Below, piece by piece: positions 55,580-64,000 of a stretch of 64,000 nt of DNA (positions are counted from its first letter, which is position 1; every line of letters starts with the position of its first letter). Both the position numbers and the translations under genes were made by a program. Source of the stretch: Ctena decussata (lineage: Eukaryota > Mollusca > Bivalvia > Lucinida > Lucinidae); the NCBI GenBank assembly GCA_963989385.1, contig OZ022512.1:22589899-22653898 (forward strand), written 5' to 3'. The notes under the pieces were generated by a model. That model had not been told where the DNA came from, did no database searches, and saw only the letters and a program-made list of their open reading frames with translations.

Positions 55580-56525
55580 GCTACTCATATATAAAATAAG
55601 ACAAACAAATGAGTGGTAGAGTGTTATAGCACAATATTATATCTAGAATGAGGGAGAGGCAATTCAGAAGAAATACTAGCGGGAGGAATACATGAAGCCA
55701 CCCAGCCTACGCCGCAGAGCATGAATCCCGGTGGAAGCCTGACCCAGAGGTTATGAAACTTGAGTACATTCTCAAACTCAAAATAAAGCATACTGATTGG
55801 CTGCTCGGAAGCAGCAAATCAGTGTTCTTTATTTTGAGTTTGAGATTATTCTCAAGTTTTATAACCTCGAACCCTGATGCTGGAAAGACACCGTTCAATC
55901 ACCTTCAGGCTTTAGTTCTATGATGTAGTCAGGGAATTGGCGGTTGTCACTTTTGACTGGGCTAAATCATTAAAGAATATTACACTGTATCTCAAAAATA
56001 AATTCAGACATACAATTTTGACAGTTCCTAATGAGACATTTGGATTCCTAAATATATAGTTAGTTTAAACATATTTTATTTCTCTTTTTCATAACATATA
56101 TGTACTACGACATACAAAATATACTAGGATTGGAACGAAAGCAAATTGCTTATTTGGTTCTTCTCCTAGATATATCTTGTTCTCAGTTGACTTTTGAAAT
56201 ATGTTGGCAATATTGTCGGATACATCTCTCATTGCTTGCCCAGAGCTACAGACATAGTATATTTTATGAGGCTTTTTTAGTATACGAAAAGCATAGGTTT
56301 GCAAAAGTGTGCCTGTATCTACTAGCATTTGTCTTCAAATTTTAAACATGAGTCCCAAAAGGTTAACAACAGCGGAAAGATATTTATCCCTCGACATTAA
56401 AAATAAAAACTTTCACCAGTAAATGGAAATACGAAGGGAGACAACGTGCAGCATGACTGCAAGTCCGAAAAATGAGCCTTTCTAGCTGTTGATCAGCGCT
56501 GAGATCTTCTTGCAGTCTATGTAAA
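55580..56525. repeat. segmental duplication, copy 2
   Basis: Direct-orientation counterpart of 54163-54995, about 1.4-1.5 kb downstream. Indels such as GTGGTAGAGTGTTATAG and the extra sequence around 56050-56180 distinguish it. Confidence 0.75.
55747..55868. mobile_element. fold-back MITE family C, copy 5
   Basis: 122 bp, GAGGTTATGAAACTTGAGTAC ... ATTCTCAAGTTTTATAACCTC. The centre is shortened to GGCTGCTCGGAAGCAGC. Confidence 0.85.
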
Positions 56526-56789
56526 AAAATGCACCAAAGTATCCGACCAGATCTTGTTGATGTCGTAAAACTTTCTAAGTAAATTAGTTTGATTGCGGAT
56601 TTAATTATATGAGATAAAGGAAGAAGTGGTCAAAATACCAAAACCATAAACCAAAACTCATAAATCATAGAAACACTGACTACCCCAAATATTTAGATAC
56701 GCAGACATGGACCCCAATACGGTTATTCTTTCATGTAAGCCATCACGAAATTTCACCTCAAAGTTACCATGTAGAATCCATACCAGGAA
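56526..56789. other. unassigned DNA
   Basis: Short spacer between the duplication and the satellite. Nothing recognised. Confidence 0.35.
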
Positions 56790-57145
56790 ACACACCTACT
56801 ACTGCGCTGGGGCAACAGAGCCATTACTATGAACTTATCCACTGACTGGGTTGCAGCAACAGATCCATTATAAGAAAACACAGAACTAACCCTATGACTG
56901 CTCTGCGGAAATAGTGCCAATAGAAAAGACAGAACTTACCCATTGACTGCGCTGCGGCAACTTAGAAAACACAGAACTTACCCACTGACTGCTGCGCTGA
57001 TAGCGCCAATAGACACACTGGACCTATTTACTAGATGCGCTGCGACATTAGGGCTGTCAGTTAACACAGAAACTACTAGTTGCGCTGTGCTGATAGCGCC
57101 AATAGAACACTGGACCTACAGTGCTGCGGCAATGAAGACTTCCCA
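56790..57145 (+). repeat. degenerate edge of the 45-bp satellite, array 1
   Basis: Irregular units carry CACAGAACTTACCCACTGACTG and GCGCTG(C/A)(G/T)GCAA / GCGCCAATAG motifs. They merge into the regular array at 57146. Confidence 0.6.
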
Positions 57146-57785
57146 CTGTAGAAGCGCAGCGCCATTAGCGCCACTTCCGGAGACTTCACCCTCTAGTAGC
57201 GCAGCGGCATTAGCCCCACCTAAGAAGACTTGCCCTGTAGAAGCGCAGCAGCATTAGCGCTCCTTCAGGAGACTTCACCCTCTAGTAGCGCAGCGGCATT
57301 AGCACCACTTAAGAAGACTTGCCCTTGTAGAAGCGCAGCGGCATTAGCGCTCCTTCAGGAGACTTCATCCTCTAGTAGTGCAGCGGCATTAGAGCCACTT
57401 AAGAAGACTTGCCCCTGTAGAAACGCAGCGGCATTAGCGCTCCTTCAGGAGACTTCACCCTCTAGTAGCGCAGCGGCATTAGCGCCACTTAAGAAGACTT
57501 GCCCTTGTAGAAGCGCAGCGGCATTAGCGCTCCTTCAGGAGACTTCATCCTCTAGTAGCGCAGCGGCATTAGCGCCACTTAAGAAGACTTGCCCTTGTAG
57601 AAGCGCAGCGCCATTAGCGCATCTTCAGGAGACTTCACCCTCTAGTAGCGCAGCGGCATTAGCGCCACTTAAGAAGACTTGCCCCTGTAGAAGCGCAGCG
57701 GCATTAGCGCTCCTTCAGGAGACTTCACCTTCTAGTAGCGCAGCGGCATTAGAGCCACTTAAGAAAGCTCCTCCCTTTAGTAGAT
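57146..57785 (+). repeat. 45-bp satellite, array 1 (plus orientation), 90-bp dimers
   Basis: About 14 units of 45 bp alternate between a TCCTTCAGGAGACTTCACCC type and a CCACTTAAGAAGACTTGCCC type, so the pattern repeats every 90 bp. Each unit contains AGCGCAGCGGCATTAGCGC. Because 45 is a multiple of 3, the plus strand reads as a 15-residue repeat (SSSAAALAPLKKTCP and CRSAAALALLQETSP). I treat the long ORF 57230-57790 as a by-product of the satellite. Confidence 0.88.
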
Positions 57786-58499
57786 GGTAACCATAAGGTA
57801 ACTTTGTGCTTAAAGCTCAACCTGGGCATTGTTTGTGACCCTTTCCAGTTCCCATGATCAACTTGACTCCATCTGGTGCACTGACCCTGTAGGGAGCTTT
57901 GTCCCAGCGGCCTTCGGCCGTGATGCTTATCTAGTGTCCGGTGTCATCAGTAAAGAGCTGATTCGATCATGCTTGATAGTAAGCAGTGCTACAGTTGAAT
58001 AGAATCCGAGTAGGGGCCACCGCCAAGATGGCTCAGTAATGAACAGCACCGCCAAGATAGCCTTGACCGAGGGGCCTTCGGCCCTGCGATCCCGGGCCCT
58101 TCGGGCTCTTGCATAAGAATTTTGTTGCAAATGGTTGTCTTGTGTCAGGTAGCTTTGGATTCATTGCTTCCAGGAATTAAGGTGCAGTAACACTGAATAA
58201 GCATTGTTGTGACATTCTCAGGCCATTTATTAAGGTGACAATATGCCTGGTTCAGCTCAACCTGGGCATTGCTTGTGACCCTTTCCAGTTCCCAGGATCA
58301 ACTTGGTTCCACCTGGTTGCACTGACCCTGTAGGGAGTTGGTCTAATAATGTCAGATCAAAAAAGTCTTAAGCATGAACATAAAGATAACATAAATTTTG
58401 AATTTTGGCATGTCAACTGAGTTATGACTGAAGACACAGGGATGAATAAAATGTTGAGCTACTGAAAGGTGATGACTTTTAAAGTAGCACAGTTCCACT
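57786..58499. other. spacer between the inverted satellite arrays
   Basis: Contains an 85-bp direct repeat (57815-57898 and 58255-58339) starting GCTCAACCTGGGCATT and ending CTGACCCTGTAGGGAG. Several short GGGCCTTCGGCCC-type hairpins occur at 57908-57921 and 58070-58112. No gene. Confidence 0.6.
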
Positions 58500-59365
58500 G
58501 CTTTATTAAAGGGGATGTCTTCTGTACTAGCGCTATTGCTGCTGCCCTACTAAAAGGGGCTGTCTTCTGTAGTAGCGCTAATGCTGCAGCGCTACTAGCG
58601 CTATTGCCGCTGCGCTACTAAAAGGGGCTGTCTTTTGTAGAAGCGCTAATGCCGCAGCGCTACTATAAGGGAATGTCTTCCAAAGTGGCGCTATTGCCGC
58701 TGCGCTACTATAAGGGGATATCTTCTGTACTAGCGCTATTGCCGCTGCGCTACTAAAAGGGACTGTCTTCTGTAGCAGCGCTAATGCCACTGGGCTACTA
58801 TAAGGGAATGTCTTCCAAAGTGGCGCTATTGCCGCTGCGCTACTATAAGGGGGTGTTTTCTGAAGTAGCGCTATTGCCGCTGCGCTACTAAAAGGGGCTG
58901 TCTTCTGTAGTAGCGCTAATGCCGCAGCGCTACTAGCGCTATTGCCGCTGCGCTACTAAAAGGGGCTGTCTTTTGTAGTAGCGTTAATGCCGCAGCGCTA
59001 CTATAAGGGAATGTCTTCCAAAGTGGCGCTATTGCCGCTGTGCTACTATTAGGGGATGTCTTCTGTACTAGCGCTATTGCCGCTGCGCTACTAAAAGGGA
59101 CTGTCTTCTGTAGTAGCGCTAATGCCGCTGCGCTACTATAAGGTATGTCTTCCAAAGTGGCGCTATTGCCGCTGTGCTACTATAAGGGGGTGTTTTCTGA
59201 AGTAGCGCTATTGCCGCTGCGCTACCAAAAAGGGCTGTCTTCTGTAGTAGCGCTATAGCCACCGTGCTACCATAAGGGAATGCTTTCTGAAGTAGCGCTG
59301 TTGCCGCTGCACTACTATAAGGGGATGTCTTCCGAAGTAGCACCATTGCCGCTGTGCTAAGAGGC
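58500..59365 (-). repeat. 45-bp satellite, array 2 (inverted orientation)
   Basis: About 19 units of 45 bp whose reverse complement matches array 1: AGCGCAGCGGCAATAGCGCC, then ACTTTGGAAGACATTCCC. A higher-order repeat of about 340 bp is visible (the junction GCGCTACTAGCGCTATTGCC recurs at about 58588 and 58927). Minus-strand frames read as 15-residue repeats such as YSSAAAIAPLWKTFP and FSSAAAIALVQKTSP. Confidence 0.88.
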
Positions 59366-61670
59366 ACTATTTTTAATTATGTAGTAGATCTATCTGTACA
59401 TTGCCCACCCACCAACTCTTTTCGTGATGGTCTTACATGAAAGATGGACCCCCAATACAGATGTGTGATTAAGTGTTCCCGAATAGTTAGCATTACCTGC
59501 ATGTTATAAAACATCCGAATATCAGTGAAATTGATTGTCTCGATTATGTTTCGGTCGTGGCAAGAAAGTAGGGCGCAATTAGTGCTCTTTAAATGTCATC
59601 TGTTGAAGAACTTGTCCGCTATGTAATATTGTAAAATTCCAACTATATAATGAATTCTACTTCAGAATATTTTGTATGAACATCAGATGCAAACTGCATC
59701 TTATACCATAAACAGAAAATATGACGATACCTTAGAAACTACATGTTGCAGCAAAATGTATCAAAAGTGGGCGTGCATTTTCCCCATATCTCATGTTGTG
59801 CTTTTACAAGCTGCTTATAACTTATAAGGCACCAGTCCTATAGGTACCTATATCTCAAAACAGACCATCAGAAAACGTCGAACAAGCTCTTTGCAAACCT
59901 CAAAGTAAATCTACATTTATCACTGTCTAAGAGTTCATTATTAGGCATGCAGGCTGTTCTCACTCGTAGCAATTCGCATATGCACTAATTTAACCGCATT
60001 CTTGGCACCACTGGGTTTAAGACCCAGTTTTATCCCTTCCTATATCCATGATATCTGTGCATTGATGTCGGCTCGATTTTATCAATGGGAATATCGGATA
60101 ATTACTTTACGTATTTTCTGATACAAGTTGCAACTGCATCTTCCCTCTGAAACTATCAGTATCTAATCAAACACTAGTTTAATATCCCGGGAGAGCAAGT
60201 TATTAGATAACATTGCAATGTTGCTCTCTTAGAAGGTTAATTGTTGCCCATTATTGTAACAAGATGCAAAAAATCTCAGCAGTTGTACAACTGACAATAC
60301 AGGGCAAATTCTCTGTCTGTCTTAATTGTTAGATTATCAGTCTTGGAATTTTAAGTGGTTATTATTGTATTTTTCTTTCTGCCAGGTTTAGAATGTATTT
60401 GTGTTAAATCACACGCGGTCTTTTGGTTCACCTGCATTTTCAGGTGTAGTTTTCCCCATCTTTACAAAGAGGAGGGTGTGTTATGACTTCCTGTGTGCTT
60501 CCCTAGACAATGTATAGCCTTCCCCCACTGGGCACCAGACTTGGCTCGCTCTACACTGTGTTCCTGCGAGGCACATAAAAGAAAGAATTCACTCTCGGGG
60601 AAGAATACCCTTTCCTTCAAGAGCTGACACTATTGCTGCCTGCCCTGTTCACCCCAGTGGCAAGAGGAAAACAACAGAGATTCAGTCTAAAAAGGGACGT
60701 CTTAACTCAACACTTAGATGTCACAGTGAAATAAACAAAGAAAGAAAATGTTGAAGAGGACTCAGTGGCAGACCGACGCCAGAGCAAAAAGGAAACTGAT
60801 AAGTGGGGTCACTGTTGGCCTGACCAAAGTTACCGATACTCACTCGCAAATAGTCAGTGAGAAATTAAGGACTGAGCCTCCCGACGCACCGTCAAGCTGT
60901 TTCAGGGGAAAACAGCAATTTCAGCCCTGATTGGGTTAACTTTCGGATTATACCGGGTCCTGTCAAAGAAAATCATTTATGGACGGCAGTCATTAAATAT
61001 GCCTCACTTTTTCTGATATTTAGAGCTCTGTCTAATAATCTTAACGCTTGAAAGTCAATTTTGGCGGTAAGGTTAATACAAAAAGCATTCAAGCACTTTA
61101 TGAAGTTGAATTTATTAATTAGGTTCCGCTATTTCTATATTCTACATTTTTTATGTATTAGCCTTGCATACTTAATTGCTTGCACTTCTTTCTCTCCCGT
61201 TTAGGTGGCTCAACGACAGCATGTGAAAGATAAACTATCACACCTGTGTCGAGTACCTGTTTATCACAGTCCATCGAATCTGACTACCTTTTCTATTAAT
61301 TTCAAAAGTGCGTCGACCTCGAATTACTCTGACAAGCGTACCTAGCCATGTTGTTCCTTATAAAATAGGTTGACTCATAACCCAAGAAATATTATTTGAT
61401 TGAAATATGAGAATAAGAAATCATATTTATGTACAACGAAACAACGCATGAATGACCACAATTATCATATTACTGAAAATGCTGGTCATAAGTTATCAGC
61501 TGCAAAACATATCATTTATACCTATAGATCAATATCAAGTATTTGTGTTCTTGTTACTGTTTTAAACACATGAAACATACTCAGCTAAAATAAAATAAAA
61601 AAACATCCAGTTCATTAATCAGGATTCTAGACAATGTATTTTTCAACTGTGAAATATATAGAGATTATTA
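59366..61670. other. unassigned DNA
   Basis: Bases about 60450-60680 match the dispersed GACTTCCTGTTTGCTTCC repeat. The ORF at 60748-60930 and the remainder show nothing recognisable. Confidence 0.4.
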
Positions 61671-61790
61671 CATGGGTTTTTCGTTATCACCCGATTTATC
61701 AGCCCGATACTCCAATATCGGACCGAGGGCTTGCCCGAGGTCCGATATTGGTCGAGGGCTGATAAATCGGGTGATAACGAAAACCCCATG
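61671..61790. repeat. 120-bp near-perfect fold-back
   Basis: CATGGGTTTTTCGTTATCACC at the left pairs with GGTGATAACGAAAACCCCATG at the right. The arms run on through CGATTTATCAGCCC and CCAATATCGGACC to a GGGCTTGCCC-like centre. Confidence 0.85.
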
Positions 61791-62980
61791 TTATGATCTG
61801 TTTATCATATAGATTCTAGTTAAGAAAAAAATATGTCCCGAAATAGTCGCTAGAAATCACCATTTTTGAAGTTGTGATAACTTGCTACTGCATGCTGCTG
61901 AAGGCCAAGGCCTAAAAGGGCATTCAGCAAACACAACGGCAGGGATACCCGAGTGTGAGTATAATATTTCATTGTATAATGAAACGAGACAGGCAACTGA
62001 CGATGACGACAAGTGTCTAATGAAACGAGGGATGTTACGATAAGTCTTACTCACACACAGCATCACTGCGCAATCTAAAATGTTTCCCGCCCGTCCAGTC
62101 TTGAAGCGCTTGCCGTTTTGTAGCGAAACAAAAAAAAATAGCCATTTCATATTTATTTTGACACCAACGTGTTTCTTTCGATCTAACTAAGAAAATGAGT
62201 GGTCACACTTTATGTCTACGATGGATAATAAGAGAGATAGACGCTCTGAAAGGATGGGAAATTTTCTGTTCTGCAACATCGCTTTTGCCATTTGAACGTC
62301 GAATATTATCTCACGCGACGTCGTTGACGTTAATGACGGGCCGATAAACGTATCGGACCGGGAAAACCTTTATCGGACCGATGGGCAAGATAAACACTCT
62401 TGAAGCCAAGCTTTATCAAACATGCAGATTGCCTCTTAGGCAGTCCAAAATTCTGTATCTATGTGATAAATAGTATTATTGCTTTTGGAACGTTTTAATG
62501 ATTTGCTCATTTTAGCACACAGGAATCCGAAGGATTTAAATTAGCGCCATGGTACGGAAGAGCAATAGGAGTTATAGAAACGTCTTTAATGATTTCAAAT
62601 TGTTTTTCCATTGCGAAATATTAATCTTCGAAGCACAAAACACAAATATAAGCCAGCTGGATTGGTCGACCAACGACAGAAAATATCTGTTCCAAAGTCA
62701 TACTAGCCGATGCTACGTGTAGGAATGTGACCGTAATAGCAAATTAAAAGTGGTCAAACAATACAGATTATAGAACTGAGTTCTTCGATTTTTTTTTCTT
62801 CCAAAGCACAGTATCTATCGGTCAGAAGTCAAACATTCTTCGATTTGACTTCGTTTTTTCTTTTTTGTCAAAAAATGCACTATGACGCGAAAAATACTTC
62901 CCGGAAAAAGCCTACGACCTGGTGCTGTCAGCGGAATCAGCGGAGAGATTAAGTTGAGGAATGAAATTTATTTTTCTGGT
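61791..62980. other. unassigned DNA, possible continuation of the fold-back element
   Basis: GGGCCGATAAACGTATCGGACC near 62338-62360 echoes the arms of the 61671-61790 fold-back, so the mobile unit may extend to about 62400. The minus-strand frame at 61857-62150 is open for 97 codons and starts with a hydrophobic stretch. It has no recognised family and no matching splice context. Confidence 0.35.
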
Positions 62981-63390
62981 GTTTATCGAAGGATAAACTA
63001 CATTGGTTCGCGTGCAAAGTAAGTGAACCCCTAATGGGTACATGTAAACTTTGCTAGCGACACAATGTAGTTTATACTTCGATAAGCACCAGAAAAAATA
63101 AGTTCATTGCTTATATTCACATTCTTTTCTATCTGTTAATTGACCACAAATTTGCGTTAGGGCTACAGTTGAAGCAGACAAAAAAATATACGCAGTTTTT
63201 CTGCTAACAGCGGAACAGCGTAAACGACGTCATTACGTCGCCTAAGTCCAATTAGATTGGAGAGAACCGTCAGGCTTATTTTTACGTCACTTAAGCTCAT
63301 GTAACGTACCGATATAGTTATTGAACTGCAAACTACATCACGTTCTAATGATTTACCATAAGGTTTTTCAGTAAATGCACAGAGAATGTA
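62950..63390. mobile_element. fold-back element family D, inverted copy
   Basis: Reverse complement of the family D unit. The hairpin at about 62981-63086 has arms TTTATCGAAGGATAAACTACA / TGTAGTTTATACTTCGATAA. The adjoining ACCACAAATTTGCG, TTGAAGCAGA and ACGACGTCATTACG stretches match 23465-23640 in reverse. Confidence 0.75.
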
Positions 63391-63849
63391 AATATTGAGC
63401 CATAAACACTATATTCTATCATATCTATTTTATCCCAGAACCTTACTGTCGCTGGGGTACCATAGATAACTTTGCAGCAATTTCTCTCACTAGGTCGTGT
63501 TTTCAGCTGCCCTATTTGTGCTGACAGAACTCACTCTGATATTAAAAACACAACCCTGCTGTCCCGTCATTGATCATAAAGTTTGTAATTATTACACCAC
63601 AATGTTGTCGTTACGCGCTGTTTTATAGCTCAGTTATGTCTCATTCTGGTTACCACCATTGGTCTGTCCTCCTATAACTGTCATATTTGCGCCAGACAGT
63701 CATTGATCACTCAGTAGGCAGCTGGTATCTTAGTACAAGTAAAAATTACCCCCCATCATTGTAACTCGGTCTTTGATGATACCTCTAAGATGTCTTAGAA
63801 AAGACTGGAGCAATACTAATTATAATCATTATAAGAACTACTAACACAT
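63391..63849. other. unassigned DNA before the terminal LINE copy
   Basis: May include decayed 5' LINE sequence, but no RT motif can be read. Confidence 0.35.
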
Positions 63850-64000
63850 GATATGTGTGAAGATATCAGCGTATCTCTTGGTTCAGAATAAAACTGGTGC
63901 GCTCCTTTGTCTTAGTCAACTTTCTGTATGCCAGTGAGACGTGGAATATGCCAGCAGAAGTAGAGCAAAGAAAGCAGTCCTTTTAGATGAGACGCTACAG
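63850..64000 (+). pseudogene. second copy of the 2771-4058 LINE, cut by the window edge
   Basis: From 63890 the frame reads LVRSFVLVNFLYASETWNMP, AEVEQRKQSF, a TAG stop, then MRRY at the edge. The equivalent in the first copy is MRSLVISVFLFACESWALTA, ELEKRTQAFEIRCYR. Upstream, ISVSLGS and IKLVRS are separated by a one-base shift. It is a decayed copy. The remainder lies beyond the window. Confidence 0.8.

Noticed and set aside
57230..57790. 186-codon ORF of 15-residue repeats, possible repetitive protein
   Set aside because: The repeat unit is 45 bp, a multiple of three, so an open frame is expected by chance once one unit is open. There is no start context, splice context or flanking unique domain. 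Kept as satellite, with a test proposed.
61857..62150. 97-codon minus-strand ORF with a hydrophobic start
   Set aside because: No domain, no convincing splice sites to connect with the receptor exons, and it adjoins a fold-back element.

Overview
This window is animal nuclear DNA. It is AT-rich, has long introns, carries only one recognisable host gene, and is packed with transposable elements. The mix suggests a bivalve mollusc: Helentron-like elements with tandem-repeat cores and stem-loop ends, tRNA-derived SINEs, a MULE and many fold-back MITEs. This is a judgement from repeat style, not a species identification.

Host gene. The minus strand carries most of a class B1 (secretin-family) G-protein-coupled receptor. 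Twelve coding exons run from 42824 down to 13798. They encode the six-cysteine hormone-binding ectodomain, all seven transmembrane helices and a long serine/asparagine-rich tail. Every intron is GT-AG, every phase agrees, and the exons sum to 1788 nt (595 codons plus stop). The last transmembrane exons (157, 61, 73, 92, 139 and 42 nt) have sizes and order typical of class B receptor genes. Helix 6, helix 7 and the proximal tail look most like the PTH receptor/VIP receptor side of the family. The exon(s) carrying the signal peptide and 5'UTR were not found to the right of 42824.

Left flank (1-13.7 kb). A MULE DNA transposon with a 9-bp target duplication (932-2062) carries a transposase fragment. 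A broken non-LTR retrotransposon follows (2771-4058). Then come a 58-bp satellite (about 5040-5762), a fold-back, a SINE, and a cluster of Helentron-like elements (7190-13618). That cluster holds two full copies of about 2.26 kb and one truncated copy. One full copy and a 400-bp MITE are inserted in the truncated copy.

Gene region (13.8-42.8 kb). The introns hold fold-back MITEs in several families, an inverted pair of a 0.5-kb element (28.8-30.5 kb), SINEs, a LINE 3' fragment and a probable solo LTR.

Right flank (42.8-64 kb). No host coding sequence was recognised. It contains diverged segmental duplications (43.6/47.9/50.7 kb and 54.2/55.6 kb), a second Helentron-like element with a TA-flanked insertion (51338-52920), and two arrays of one 45-bp satellite in opposite orientation around a 0.7-kb spacer (56.8-59.4 kb). 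The window ends inside another copy of the LINE seen at 2.8-4.0 kb.
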